Numbered from the stretch's first letter, positions 1-12,593 are shown. The stretch: DNA of 64,000 bases from Vigna angularis (GCF_016808095.1 NC_068972.1:27644289-27708288); one strand, 5' to 3'. Notes: generated by a model from the letters alone, not told the origin. Translations and numbers: made by a program.

Positions 1-1259
1 TGGAGACCCAACATCAACAACAACCTCAATAAATGAACAACTTTAATTATTTATAATAGGAAATTGTATACAATACATAAGGCAAACACATTCCTCAAAT
101 AACCAACTACTTACTGCACCCTTAGCCAAAACACTTCTGATGAACTTCTCACCAAAGTTTATATCAATCTAGTTCAACACCCTGGGAATTTTGTTACCCG
201 ATTGTTGTACCTTGAATTCGACGTCACAAAATGGAGAAAAAAAAACAATACCTATAAAATATTGAAAAACCACCTCAAAACTCATAAATAAGAAAAACAC
301 ATAATTATGTTTCAATAACAAATACACATACAAAACATATACCTGTAACAGGTAAGCACATCCAACAAACTTCATTGTTGTTGAAGTAGTACACAAACTT
401 CCCGCCAAGTACTCAACCTAAATTATCCTAGTTGTAGTTACCCACACACTCCAACTCCTTAACAATGTCAAAAATAATTGAAAAAACTATTCCACTATGA
501 TTGGGAAGCAAAATCTCCGATATCCTTACCAATATATACAAGTTGCAGAAATGTTCTAGAGAAAAATTTTCATATTCCTCCAACAAGAATTCATATACCA
601 TCTTAACATCTATTTTTCCATCAGGTAAGTAGTTTCTACACACTATGAACACCAAGTTTATTTAAATCTATTACTTCTCCAATTAAGAAGTGGTGTTATA
701 GGCCTTCGAATTAGAAAGTAATTCATATTAGTGATGCTTATGCAAAGAATTTTATATCAGAGAGCAAAATGGATTTCCAAATAAAATTATCCAAAGGGAA
801 AAATCCATTGCTTAAAGGAACCTCTCATACCAACAATAGTTTTTTTTATTATTATGAAGTGAGAAAATACAAAATAAAATTTGCATGAAAATGAGACCAA
901 GGTATCAAGAAAAATAAATCTGTTTGTCTGGATTAGAAGAAAGATTTCTTAAAATCTAGCAACACCATAAGTTATTAGAAAGAACTACCCATCATCAACT
1001 TTTCCTTTTTTAAAGTGGTGATCAATCTCTAAAATTTAGGTTCTAACAATGAATTAGATTTGTAGCAGTGATAATAACAGTTCACTATTATACAAGACTT
1101 TTATAGTATTTTAAAAAAAATTCCAAGCTCATTAAACATCCATTGGAACAAACGTCTTAACAATCTGCTTCTTGCTTCTCCAAGTAACCAAGAAGCTACT
1201 TTACTAATATGGATGAAAGACCAAAATACCACAAGTAAACAGCTGGATATAAATTCAAA
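1..1259. other. Unassigned AT-rich stretch without a gene
   Basis: AT-rich DNA with only short open frames (up to 79 codons) rich in Phe, Leu and Val, the usual look of chance frames here. I see no protein motif, LTR end or tandem repeat. It borders a decayed LTR at about 1260 and is probably older repeat DNA. Confidence 0.4.
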
Positions 1260-2173
1260 TGAAGACAACATGCACTTGAGTACTGTTAACTCGTTGGCAA
1301 GTGTACCAAATTGTATCAAGTAATAATAAATGGTAAGACCAAGTATCGTATCCTAGAAGACTCATGACACTAAACAATCTTGTAATTACTTAACTAATTA
1401 AGACTAAAAAGATATTTTGTTGGTGTTTAAATGAAAATGTAACAAAAGTAAATATGAATGCAAATTGATCAATTGAGACGTGACACAAGAATGAATGGTG
1501 TTGATAATATGAGATGATTATGTTGTTGGGGTTTAGATTTCACCTTCCTTACTTTCATGTATATAAGAATTCATCTTCTTCATTAAATTGTTAATGTCAC
1601 TTTCTAAATTACTTAGAACTCGATCACTCGGCATAAAAAGCCTATCCTTAATTATTAGACCACAATCCCTTGCATCCTTAATAATCAATTCTGCATTACG
1701 AACAAAAGCTTAAGACAACCAAACATCCTATCCCTATCCCTAGGCAATATTTCTTTTGGGTGAAATTATCCAGATCAAGGTTTCTAGGTATTTCCCAATA
1801 ACAAAGAAATCCAAACATCATGCTATGAGTGATGAAAACATAACAAGCATTGAGAAAAGGAGGAAATCACTAACAATTAATGAAAGAAGCATAAAATAAT
1901 TCAAATCATATTCAAATACATGAAAGTTTAGAGGTTACATCTTCCCCAACAACAAATGAGTTTAGTTCTCCATAGTCATGGAGAACCTTTGTGTACAAGG
2001 AATGAAAGTGAGATAAAAAGCCTAAAAACCAAAGAGGAGAGCTCCTGCATCCAAATCTACCTCCAAAGGGTCGAAAAATGTGTTTCTGTGCTTCGGCCTT
2101 CCAAAGATGTGAACCCTAGGGCATGCAAATCCTTAAATAGATCAAAAGGGGCAACCAGACAAGTGTTAATAAA
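1260..2173 (-). repeat. Truncated Athila-like LTR, left copy of a tandem pair
   Basis: On the minus strand this runs from the LTR 3' end (TGAAGACAAC on the plus strand) through the U5 part typical of the other LTRs here: ATCAAGTAATAA, AAGACCAAGTATCGT, TTAACTAATTAAGAC and the CCTAGGCAATATT segment. It stops near 2173, where a second copy starts with the same TGAAGACAAC edge. The U3 part is missing. It is more diverged than the LTRs of A to E, so it is likely older. Confidence 0.65.
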
Positions 2174-3110
2174 TGAAGACAACATGGACTTGACTATTGT
2201 TAACACTTCAGCAAGTGTACCGAATCGTATCAAGTAATAATCAATTGTAAGACCAAGTATCGTTTGCCCATACAAATAACATCAATGATCATGCAATTGA
2301 ATGAGTTAAACAAAAGATGCATAGAGTATAGAGGAAAAACCCTAACAATTAATTAAGTAAAGCATATATAATCAAGAATCAATTCAATACATGAGAGTTT
2401 CAAAGGATTACATCGTTTCCCCAACAACCATGGAGGTTTACTTCACCATAGACATGGTGAAACTAGATGAAAATAATGAAAAGAATGAAAGATAGAACCC
2501 TAAAAGTTGAAGATCGGAGCTTCCGCATCCAAAATCCATCTCCGAGGGGTGAAAGGAGTGTAATTTCGCCTCTTTCTATCCAAAGATATGAACCCTAGGT
2601 CAACTAAACCCTTATATAGTTTATTAAAAATACAGAAAATTGGCCCAAGCCTAAGTTAACAGAGCTCAGCGCTAGGAATTGTGCTCAGCGATGGCGCCCA
2701 GGCGTGAAACAGTGCACCTAACAGCAGACTCTGGCGCTCAGCGGTATAAATGCCGCTCAGCGGTGACTGCGATACTTGGATTAGCCCTCAGCGATGGCAC
2801 TTAAGTGTCGGACAGAGAACTCAACAACAAGCTTGGCGCTCAGCGCTGAAATGGCGCTCAACGCTGACTACGATTCTTCTATTGTGAAATTTTCCTTCCT
2901 TTCCTGAGTCCAACTCCTTACTCCTTCAACTTCTTCATCCAATTCATCTTAATTCTTGTCAAAACAAGGAAAAATAAGCACAAAACCCATCCAACTCTCT
3001 TATTTCCACAACTTAAGCAAAATCATGATTTCAAGCTAGTTTCTAAGTCATAAAGGGTGTTTTTGATGTCAAAATTAAGTATAACAATAACGGTTTTTCA
3101 ATCGTTATCA
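2174..3110 (-). repeat. Athila-like LTR, right copy, internally deleted
   Basis: The edge at 2174 repeats the one at 1260. The U5 part then jumps near 2270 from the CGTTTGCCCATAC segment to the ATGATCATGCAATTG segment, an internal deletion. Several GCGCTCAGCG or CCGCTCAGCGG boxes lie at about 2660-2870. The U3 end, reading TTTTTCAATCGTTATCA on the plus strand, closes at 3110, next to a polypurine-tract copy. Confidence 0.7.
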
Positions 3111-4030
3111 CAACCCCAAACTTAGAAATTTGCTTGTCCTCAAGCAAACAAGACGTGACTCAGTCTTCCACCAATCAATACAATGGTTCAACAAAAACTA
3201 TTTCTTTCAAGACAAGTAATTACTCAAATCAGCTCATCAAATAGAATTCAGTCAAGATGCACACATGCCTTGATTCAAAATAACTCATCATGGTGTTCAC
3301 ATAATCACATAATATCCAACAGATGTTATTCTCATGAATGATCAATTAACTAAGCATACATGTAATCATGTGCTCATGGAATCATTCCTCACCAAATAAA
3401 GTGTTTCACTCAGTCACACAAGTGTATATAGAGGTCACTCATTCACGCTACTAACACAATGTCACATGAGTCAATTTTGCCTTTCATTTAACCACAATTA
3501 AACACACTCACAAGCAAGTATCATCAGAAGGACTTTTCTATGGCTTATAATGTGGCTGTGCTAAGAAGAAAATTGTTTTTTTTTTGGATCACAAAATCCT
3601 TGAGTTAAGAGAGTCATTCATCATTTAAACACAACTATTCTTCTTATTCCCAACTTTCCCTTGCATTGAGCTTTTCTTTTCTTTCCTTTTTCTTTTGCTT
3701 TTCATTTGCTTAACACTTATCTCAATGCTTATTTATTTTCCCTTTTCAAATGTCCCAACAACCCCAAACTTGAACCTTTATCAATACCACAAATATTCTT
3801 AACTTAACTCAAGGTAGAGATTTTCAAAAAGGGTTTTCAAATCCTGTTTAAAGCTAAAGGTTCAAAGGATAGAACACATTGTGCTCTCTTTTATTTGGCT
3901 AAAATCATGCATTGGCTAAAAAGGGATAACAATAGATGGCCTTGATCATATGACACATGCAAGCAATTGATTCAATCATAGAAACCTGGGCAAAGTCATT
4001 CATGTTTTCATAGTAATAGCAATCATTCAC
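3111..4030 (-). repeat. Athila-like 3' noncoding internal region
   Basis: Starts with the polypurine tract (CAACCCCAAACTT on the plus strand) beside the LTR, then follows the 3' internal sequence found at 9201-10446, 46285-47480 and 51367-52590. No coding frame. The conserved TGGCTTATAATGTGGCTG segment lies near 3541. The match breaks at about 4030, where LTR sequence resumes. Confidence 0.65.
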
Positions 4031-4590
4031 AAAAACTGATGAAATACAATGGAAAAGTGAAGGATAGAACCCTAGAAAGTTGAGAAAGGAGCCTTAGCAT
4101 CCAAAATCCTCCTCCAAGGGGTGAAAGAGTGTGTTTTTGCTTTGTCCCAACCAAAGATACAAACCCTAGAACGTCCTAAAGCTTATATAATATTCTAAAA
4201 AATACAGAAAAGTAGGCCCAAGCCCAGAAAGTGCCGCTCAGCGGTAGTAGCGCGTGTCAATTCTTCTCTTCAGTGCCATTTTTCCCCTCAGCGGTGCCAA
4301 CGGGTCTTTGAGAGTGCCGCTCAGCGGTAATTGGCGTTGAGCGGTACTTGCTGATTCTATTCTCTTGCACTTTTTGTGTCCTTTTCTGATTCCATCTCTA
4401 TCCCTTTTCACTTTTTCATCAATTTCATCTCAAAACCTGCAAAAACAAGGAAATCAAGCATAAAACCTGTCCAACTCTGTTATTTCCAATAATTCAACAA
4501 AATCATGAGTTCAAGCTAATTTCTAACTCATAAAGGTTGTAATTGAAGTCTATTTTAAGTATAAAAATAACATTTTTTCAACTGTTATTA
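4031..4590 (-). repeat. Athila-like LTR fragment (U3-R part)
   Basis: Minus-strand LTR piece holding the downstream-of-TATA segment, CCGCTCAGCGG boxes at about 4230-4345 and the U3 end (TTTTTTCAACTGTTATTA, with the last TCA changed to TTA). It abuts a plus-strand LTR piece at 4591. Confidence 0.65.
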
Positions 4591-5458
4591 GTTAAATCTA
4601 TATAAGGTTTTATTCGAATTAGGGTTAGCATCTTTGGACAGAAAGAGGCGAAATCACACTTTCTTCACTCCTTGGAGGAGGATTTTGGATGCTCAAGCTC
4701 TATTCTTCAACTTCTAGGGTTCTATCTTTCATTCTTTCATTGTTTTTCATCTAGTTTTACCATGTCTATGGTGAACAAAACCTTCATTGTTGTTGGGGAA
4801 CCGATGTAATCCTTTCAAACTCCGATGTATTGAATTGGTTCTTTAATCTATATGCTTTCTTTCATTAATTGTTAGGGTTTTTCTTCTATACTCTATGCAT
4901 GCTTTGCTTAAATCATTTAATTGCATGATCATTGATGTTATTTGTATGGACACATATAAGTAAATCTAGAACTGAAGAAATTCTCCCAAGAGCAATATTG
5001 CCTAGACATAAGGATAGGAGGATCGGTTTCCTTTAAGCTTCTATGCGAATGTAATGCATGAATAATTGCTAGGGAGACAAGACATTGTAAACCAGTGATT
5101 AGGAGTAGGTTTTCTTCACCAAGACATCGGGTTTAAGGTAAATTAGAAAGTGACATTAACATTAATGAAGAAAGATGAATTCTTGAATACATGAGAGTGG
5201 ATAGGATGAATCAGAAACCCCAACAACATAATCATTCATATTATACATCAACCGTTTTTGCATTTTTCAAGTCCATTGATCAAAACTTTGCATTCAAGTT
5301 TATTTTTCATAGTTCAACAACAATATTTTCGGTTACAAGTCTAAGATAATCAACAAATCACATAACTGTTTAGGCCGTGAGTCCTTTGGGAAACGATACT
5401 TAGTCTTACCATTTTATTATTACTTGATACGCTTTGGTACACTTGTCGAGGGTTAACA
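4591..5458 (+). repeat. 5' LTR of element H, truncated to TATA-R-U5
   Basis: Begins just before a TATA-like CTATATAAGG (4598-4607) and runs in plus orientation through the R-U5 landmarks (ACCATG..ATGGTGAAC, GTTGTTGGGGAA, TGCATGATCATTGATG, TATTACTTGATACG), ending GGTTAACA. A tRNA-Asp-type primer-binding site follows six bases later. The U3 half is lost. This LTR ends about 44 bp earlier than those of A to E, relative to the shared sequence. Confidence 0.7.
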
Positions 5459-5464
5459 AGTTTT

Positions 5465-5482
5465 TGGCGTCGTTGCCGGGGA
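5465..5482 (+). other. Primer-binding site of element H (tRNA-Asp type)
   Basis: TGGCGTCGTTGCCGGGGA complements the 3' end of plant tRNA-Asp(GTC), CCCCGGCAACGGCGCCA, with one mismatch. This is the tRNA known for Athila-type elements. Confidence 0.75.
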
Positions 5483-5679
5483 CTCGTAGTTTATACTATT
5501 CTATTTGTGTGATTATTGATTAAGTTTGACTTGATTTTTATCTTTCTATCTTTTTCTTCTTTTTATCCTTTTGTTTATTTTTTTTATATCTTTCTATTTT
5601 TTTATCTTGTTATCTTTTTAGTTTATCTTTTCTATCTTTTTGTGCTAACAATTGTTTCTAGGGTTTTGTGTTCTTGTGT

Positions 5680-8086
5680 ATGTAGGATACAATTCGGACT
5701 AGGAGCAAGAAAACTTCGGAACCTCTTCTTGAAGGATTAGACGAAAGTAGAAGGAGAAGGAGGATCCGAACTTCTAGAGAATTATTTCCTTCTTTGGAAA
5801 CACTTCTACAACCCTCACCACAAAGATCTAACTAGAGCACTGAAGAGATGACCGAAGAGAAAAACGTTAGACGTACTCTGGCGGATTACGCCAATGTTGT
5901 TGGCCCTCATCACTTTAATAGCATTGCTAGGCCGAGGGTCAATGCTGCAAACATGGAGGTGAAACCGGCGTTGATACAATTGGTAAAAAGCAACAAATTT
6001 AATGGGTTATCCCATGAAAGTCCATATGATCATCTCACCATATTCAACGAGATTTGCAACACTGTAAAGTTCAATGGTGTGCCGGATGAAGTGATAAAGA
6101 TTAGTTTGTTTCCTTTCTCATTGGGAGGCAATGCTAAGTTATGGTTGAATTCTTTTCTAGAAGGTAGCTTTGTTGAATGGGAAGTCGTGGTTTCAATCTT
6201 CATAAACAAGTACTTCCCACAATCCAAAATCAACAAAGGGAAGCAAAAGATTTCTTCTTTTAGACAAGGCAGGGAGGAGACGCTAGGTCAAGCATGGGAT
6301 AGATAAAAGAGCTTGTTGAGAAAAACACCCACTCATGGCTTTGATGAAGCAACAATAGTCCTTCTTTTCCTTGGAGGTCTTGGTTCACAAATCAAGTTGA
6401 TGCTAGATGCCTCAGTTAGAGGTAATATTAAATGCAAGACTCTAGAGGAAGCCACATAATTGATTGATAACATGGCTACTAATGACAATGAGATGCATAA
6501 TGAGAGAGGAGCTCCAATTCAACAGAAGGGAGTTCCACAATTGCAATCAAATGATGCCTTGCTTGCACAGAACAAAATCATAACTCAATAGTTGGAGAAT
6601 TTGACAAAGACACTTGCTCAGTTGCCAAAAGAGCTAAAGAACGTTGCACGGGTTCAACAACAACTTTATGAACTATGTGGTGGTGATCATATCAATGGTC
6701 AATGTGCTTTTCCAGTGGAGGCCTTAGAAGATGTCAATTTTATAGCCAATCAATTTCAATACCGCCAAGGGAACTACAACTAAGGGTGGAAACCTCACCC
6801 AAGCATGGGTCAAGGTTAGAATGGACAAGCTGGACAAGTAGGACCATTCAATAGACCATAGCAACAACCATCAATATGGCAACAAGCATCTGCATTGAAT
6901 GAGAAATCATCAAAGCTTGAAGAAACTCTTCAAAAATTTATTTAGGTGACTATTTCCAACCATAAAAGCATTGAAGCTGCAATTAGAAATTTGGAGATAC
7001 AGGTTTGTCAAATGGCTAAGAAGCTGGAAGATATGCCTGACAAGAGTTTTGGGGCTAATACTGAGGTTAACCCTAAGGAAGAGTGTAAAGCTATTGTAAG
7101 TGCAGATGATGAGATGGTGGATGAGAAGAAAGAGAAAGTTGAGTTAGAAACAAAAGAAGAAAAAGAAGAGAGAAAAGAGAGACTGGAGAGAAAAGAATAG
7201 ATAATAGGTGAGGATGAGAGAAAAAAGAAAGACAAGAAGAGGGGAGAGAAAAAAATTGAAAGAAATGAAAAAATTCTTCCTTATCCTAAGGGGAGTGAAA
7301 AGATTGAAAAAGAGAGACAATATGGGCACTTTAAAGATATATTCAGGCAATTGGAGATTACAATACCTTTGAATGAAACACTGCAACAAATTTTAGCTTA
7401 TGCAAAGCAGATGAAGCAAGTCTCCACAAAGAAGAGATATCTAGATGAAAAGGGAGATTGTAGTGATATTGAGAAGAAGCCACTTCCTCCAAAAGTGAAA
7501 GATCCAGGAAGTTTTACTATTCCTTGCGTCATTGGGAAGGAGAATATAAGGAAAGCCCTAATTGATTTAGGGTCAAGCATTAATTTGATGCCTTTATCTA
7601 TGCTCAAAAGGATTGGTGATCTTGAAGTCAAACAAACAAAGGTGACTTTGCTAATGGCGGATGGATCTTCAAAGAAACCCTATGGTGTGGCGGAAGATGT
7701 GGTGGTTTACATAGACAAACTAAAATTCTTGGTAGACTTTGTAGTGATGGAGATGAAGGAGGATGAGAAGGTTCCAATCATTCTTGGAAGACCGTTTATG
7801 AAAACGGAAAAGGTAATCATCAATGTGGATGATGGGATGATAGTGCTTCAAGACCGAGGAGAAAAGGTGATCTTTAATGTCTTCAAAGTGGAGCAGCAGA
7901 TTCAAGGGAAGGAAGCTAGTCATAAAGCTGCATGTAAAGATGCACACTTGACTAGTTCTAAAGCTGCAAAGCCGATCTTCAAAGGTAAAAATTGTTTCTT
8001 GTCACAGGTTAGGGAAGAAGAAAAAGATGGCAAAGGAAGAAAGGTTCATGATGACTTGATGGAGGCACAATTCAGACTTGGCACAT
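5680..8086 (+). pseudogene. gag-protease ORF of element H, ten in-frame stops
   Basis: Athila-type gag followed by retropepsin, readable in one frame from ATG 5680. The gag core (RRTLADYANVVGPHHFNS, then a capsid-like part near FPFSLGGNAKLWLNSF) lies at about 5863-6350. A zinc knuckle at 6667-6704 has lost its first Cys (now Tyr), leaving C-X3-H-X4-C. A Glu/Lys-rich stretch follows at about 7080-7320. The protease motif DLGSSINLMPLSML lies near 7564, with ILGRPFMKT near 7783. Ten in-frame stops (at 5683, 5833, 6304, 6457, 6589, 6781, 6817, 6859, 6943 and 7198) disable it, with no frameshift over 2.4 kb. RT, RNase H and integrase are absent; after the protease comes a short tail (GRKVHDDLMEAQFRLGTL) I do not recognise. 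Element C interrupts it at 8087. Encoded products would be the particle shell and its protease. Confidence 0.85.
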
Positions 8087-9200
8087 TGATGACAAATTTC
8101 TGAACACCGAAAAGGGCGCCAAAAACTTGTAACCTCGGCAAGTCTGACCGAATCGTATCAAGTAATAAACTTGGTAAGACCAAGTATCGTTCTCCCAAAA
8201 GAACCCACGGCCTAGTTAGTTATATGACTTCTTGATTATTTAAGACTTGTGAAAATAAACAAATTCTTGAGGTTTAAAATGCAAAAGAGAAAAAGTAAAC
8301 TTGTATGCATGAGTTTTGATCAATAGAAAGAAGAACACAAACACCTGGAACGAATTATATGGATGAGTATGTTGTTGGGGTAATCAATGTCATCTTATCC
8401 ACTCTCATATATTTAGGAATTCATCATTCTTTTCATCAATGTTAACGCCACTCTCTAATTTACCTTAAACCCGATGTCTCGGCGAAGAAAGCCTAATCAT
8501 AATCACTAGCTTACAATGTCTTGTCTCCCTAGCAATTAATCAGGCATTATAGTGAACGGAAGCTTAATGGCAACCAAGCTTTCATTGATTCCTCAACAAC
8601 AATACAAAGTTTAGTTCACCATATTCATGGTGAAACTAGATGAACAATAATGAAAGAATGGAAGAGATAGAAAAACCCTAGAAAGAGAAGAGGAGAGCCG
8701 TCACCATCTCCAATTCTACCCCTAAGGGGTGAAAAGTGTGTTTTGCGTCTTCTCCAGCCAAAGATACAAACCCTAGGAAGTCCTAAAGCTTATATACTAT
8801 TCTAAAAATTACAGAAAAGTAGGCCCAAGCCCAAATTAATGGCGCTCAGCGGTAAGTGCGTGTGTTGAATTCTTCCCCTCAGCTGCACTTTCACCCCTCA
8901 GCGGTGCCAACGAGTGTTAAGTAATGTCGCTCAGCGGTAAAATGGCGCTGAGCGGTACTTGCGACTTCACCTTTTGCACTTTTTGTGTCCTTTTCTGATT
9001 CCAATCATGTCCTACTTCACTTCTTTCATCAAATTCACCTCAAAATCTGCATAAAGCACTGAAATCAAGCATAAACCTGTCCAACTCTCTTATTTCCAAA
9101 AATATAAGCAAAAGCATGATCCAAGGTAGTTTCTAAGTGTTAAAGGTTGCTTTTATTATCAATTTTAAGCATGAAAATAACAGTTTTTCAACTATTATCA
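8087..9200 (-). repeat. 3' LTR of element C
   Basis: Plus-strand edges are TGATGACAAATTT and CAACTATTATCA. It carries CCGCTCAGCGG-type boxes at about 8840-8960 and lacks about 150 bp after ATGGCAACCAAGC compared with D and E. A fossil primer-binding site sits just inside the 8087 end. Confidence 0.85.
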
Positions 9201-9213
9201 CAACCCCAAACTT
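9201..9213 (-). other. Polypurine tract of element C
   Basis: AAGTTTGGGGTTG on the minus strand, directly before the LTR start TGATAA. Expected plus-strand primer in reverse transcription. Confidence 0.7.
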
Positions 9214-10446
9214 AGAACTTTGCTTGTCCTCAAGCAAACAAGATGTAACTCAATCTTCTACCAATCAATACAATGGTTTACCACATTCAAAAATCCCTTT
9301 TCAAGATAAGTAAATACTCAACTAAGCTCATTGCAAAGATTTCAATCAAGACATGCACATGCTTTAGTGTTCACACAATCACATACTATCCAAAAAATGC
9401 TACTTTTCATGAATGATCAATAAACTAAGCAAAGATGTTCTTATGCTCATGGAATCTTTCCTCACTAGATAAAGTGTTTCACTCAAACACACAAGTGTAT
9501 AAGAGGTATTCACTCATTCACTCTACTATCACAATATCACATGAATTGACTTTGCCTTTCATTTAACCACAATCAAATACATTCACAAGCATGCATCATC
9601 ACAAGGACTTTTCAATGGCTTATAATGTGGCTGGGCTAACAAGAAATTTGGTTTTTCTAGATCACAAAACCCTTGAGTTAAGAGAATCATATAAACACAA
9701 TCATTCTTACTTATTCCCAACTTTCCTTTGCATTGAGCTTTGCTTTTTCTTCTCTTTTCTTTCTCTTTCTCTTTTTCTTTTTCTTTTCACATACTTAGTT
9801 CTTAGCTTAGTGCTTTTTATTTTCCCTTTTTCTAAATTTCCCAATAACCCCAAACTTGAACATTTATCGATACCACAAAATATTTTCTACTTAACTCAAG
9901 GTAAAGCTTTACAGAAGGGGTTTTCAAATCATGTTCAAGGGTTCAAAGGATAGAACACATAGTGCTCTCTTTTGTTGGGCTAAAATCATGCATTTGGCTA
10001 ATAAAAGGGTTACCAACAAATGGCCTTGATCATATGATACAAACAAGCAATTGATTCAATCATAGAAAACATGGGCAAAGTCATTCATGCTTTCAAAGTA
10101 ATAGCATTCAATCACAACAACTCTCGAGCTCAAAGCCTCACATATAAGCTCATTCACATTCCACATATACACATCCTGCTTAGTATCATAATCACAATCA
10201 CAATATCATGCATTTATTCACAAAGCTTGTGAACCACCTGTATAAGCATGTAAAGTGCACAATCTCAACAACAATCAACATCAAAGCATCATCAAGCATT
10301 ACTTATCAAACAACAATCATAAGCAAACCATCATAACAGACAAAGTTTCCAATTGAGTACATCAAACCCTATTCTAAAAACAGAAGCAAATAAGTTCAAT
10401 AATATAAAACCAAACAAAAGCATAAAATAAATCCTGCTCTAGTGTT
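9214..10446 (-). repeat. 3' noncoding region of element C
   Basis: About 1.2 kb with no convincing frame, conserved in C, A, D and E. A second polypurine-like motif (CCCCAAACTTG on the plus strand) lies near 9849. The conservation must reflect RNA or DNA function, or recent common origin. Confidence 0.6.
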
Positions 10447-10472
10447 GATAGCATCCATTAGTAAATGCTATC
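10447..10472 (-). other. Hairpin after the env-position ORF of C
   Basis: On the plus strand GATAGCATC, loop CATTAGTA, AATGCTATC: eight of nine stem pairs hold. It sits 12 bases past the ORF stop, matching the perfect 9-bp hairpin of element A at 19205. Confidence 0.65.
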
Positions 10473-10483
10473 TCAGCTCCTCA

Positions 10484-11716
10484 TCAGTCTATGCTATCAT
10501 CTGCATCCTCCTCCTCTTCCTCTTCTTTAGCATCCTCAAATGCGTCATCATCAGCATCATCTTCATCCTTCTCCATGGCTGAAGCTTCACCTGCTCCAAC
10601 TCTGCCGCCTTGGGCCTGCTCTTCTGGCCAAGCTACCACATTATGGAACTCATCCATAGTCCACATGTGTGCTGGGGGTGTATCATACATTCCAACAATC
10701 ATCTCAGTAGTGGCCACCTGCTCTCTGTGGATAGACTACAACTGTGCACCTATAAGAGACATATACATATCCCTCATGTGGTAAGGCTCTGCTTCACGTG
10801 TCTCTATAAATGCCTGACTCTGTGCTTGTCCTCTTTCTCTGTGAGGACGGTGTGGTGGAACTGGTTGAGCTGCCTCCTTACCTCCACAGTACTGTCTGTA
10901 ATAGGCCTCATCAATTGCTTTCCTTGGCCTTTCAAATGGTGGAGTAGAAGTATCCACCTCAGCTATCTTGCACAGGTGTGTGATCAAAGAAGGATGTCCT
11001 AAGGGTGATTTGTTGTTTATTGTGTTAGCACACATCTGTATCTCATTAGCTATTACTTGTCCAATGTTGTCATTCAAATTCCTGATCACACAATATAGGA
11101 GGAGTGCCCTGCTAAGAGTGATGTTTGAAACATGAGAACATGGCTGAATGTTGGCATGAGAAAATGTCATCCAATACTTTGCAAGAGGGTTCAAGTCAGT
11201 CCTCCTAATGTTCACCACAGAACCAGTTCTGTTCCTCTAAAAATCTCCTCCAAGTACACATAGAACACTCTCCACATCATCAAAATCAATGCCTTCTTCC
11301 ATACATAGAGCAAACCGGCACTGCTCACCAACCCATTCAATACCCAAGAAGTTGTTGATAGAGTCAGGATCATACCTAATAGCGTGGCCTCTAACATAGC
11401 CTAGGTAATCCTCAATCGGATAATCACCAATCTTCCTTGCATTGGTGTAAAATTCCTTCACCACAGCTATATTGGCTGGTGCCGGGTATGTGGCTAGCTT
11501 CCCCCAATTCCTTCCCACCAGTTGCTCTCCAAACTAAGGAGCAAACTTAGGTATCATTCCAACTTTCCTCTCCATAAGGAGCCTCCTATCTTGGACCACC
11601 TTGAAATGCTTCTCATGTTTGCGAGATAGGAACCTACTAGAGTGGGGTTGCTCTGGTTCCTTATCTTTCCTTTTGGATGCCATGGTCTTCACTCTTTCGC
11701 TTGAAGAGGATGCCAT
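10484..11716 (-). pseudogene. Env-position ORF of element C (plant transposon protein-like)
   Basis: About 410 codons from ATG 11716, reading MASSSSERVKTMASKR then FLSRKHEKHFKVVQDRRLL. It resembles the family called 'putative plant transposon protein' (I recall Pfam PF20167): PAPANIAVVKEFYTNA, YVRGHAIRYDPDSINNFL, then HPSLITHLCKIA. The tail is very acidic (Glu/Asp runs near 10500-10560). It sits where Athila-type elements carry an env-like ORF, but I see no signal peptide or membrane segment, so an envelope role is not supported. Three in-frame TAG stops (11534, 11237, 10736) fall where sister copies have Gln (CAG or CAA). The frame is otherwise intact. The function of the family is unknown to me. 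Confidence 0.8.
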
Positions 11717-11718
11717 TC

Positions 11719-12134
11719 CTACATCAAACACAGATTACAAAACCACAAGACATATTGTTAATCATTAGTAAACAAAAAAATACACCCTAAATCCATGCTA
11801 AACCACCGCTGAGGGTCAAAATCACCCCTCAACGCTACCAGTGCATCAATCTAGTACAAAATTCAGCCAAAAACCAAAGTCTGTCAGAGTGCCGCTCAGC
11901 GGAAATTTATCCTTGAGCGGTGATTCTGCAGATTTTTGAAAAACACTCTTTTGATCTTTCCTAACTCTACCCATATACAATTTTCATACTTCCAGATCAA
12001 AATCAATCATTTCAATCAGTTCAAACATCAATTAATTCATCAAATCATGCACAGGAATCAAAACCCCTAAAAATTCATGCTTCAACAATCATATTCGTGC
12101 TCAAGAACCCTAGAATGAAAAATGCTTGACTTAC
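11719..12134 (-). other. Predicted intron before the env-position ORF of C
   Basis: Minus-strand donor CAA|GTAAGT at 12134, branch-point-like TTTACTAATGATTAAC, acceptor TTTGATGTAG ending at 11719, two bases before the ATG. Length 416 nt, against 418 in A, 418 in B and 427 in H. The intron holds two CCGCT-type boxes. Splicing is inferred. Confidence 0.6.
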
Positions 12135-12590
12135 TTGGGTGGAGATGCTAGATGAGTGGAGAATCCTTTCAAACTATGAAGAACAATGACGCTCTCTCCC
12201 AACCCCAAACTTAGATAGAAAACTAGTTAGAAAGTGAGTGGAAGAGAGATTTTCTAAAGAGGAATGAAGGGAAAAATGTAGAGAACCTTTGGAAAAGTGT
12301 TTAGGAGTGTGTGTGCAGAGAAGAATCTGAGAATAGAGGCCAAAGCGTGACTTAGGGTATAAAAATACCCTAATGGGCTCGGGTTCCGCTAAGGGGCAAC
12401 CTAAGCCCATTTTGCGATACCACCGCTCAGCGGCACTTTCGTGTTGTGCTTTTCTTCTTCCTAGCTTAACCTAGGTGCCTTCTACTCATGCTCCTCACTT
12501 GCTGCCTGCAATTAAGTTCTTAGATCACTCATACATTCAATCCCTATCATGCAACTAAAGCAGAATCAAAACAAACAATACAGATAAAAT
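12135..12590 (-). promoter_or_regulatory. Internal promoter-like region and 5' UTR of C
   Basis: Minus-strand order: a CCGCTNAGCGG box (about 12422-12432), a GAGCCCATTAGGG segment, a TATA-like TATTTTTATACCC around 12357-12369, then a pyrimidine-rich leader and the donor at 12134. It mirrors the LTR promoter order. A polypurine-like CAACCCCAAACTTAG lies near 12200. Confidence 0.45.
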
Positions 12591-12593
12591 CAA

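Noticed and set aside
8082..8086. Target-site duplication CACAT for element C
   Set aside because: The right end of C is deleted at 13865, so no second copy can be compared.
9591..9953. 120-codon frame starting MHHHKDFSMAYNVAGLTRNL, seen also at 46675 and 51783
   Set aside because: It runs antisense to the elements through a conserved noncoding region; downstream parts drift in frame and length between copies.
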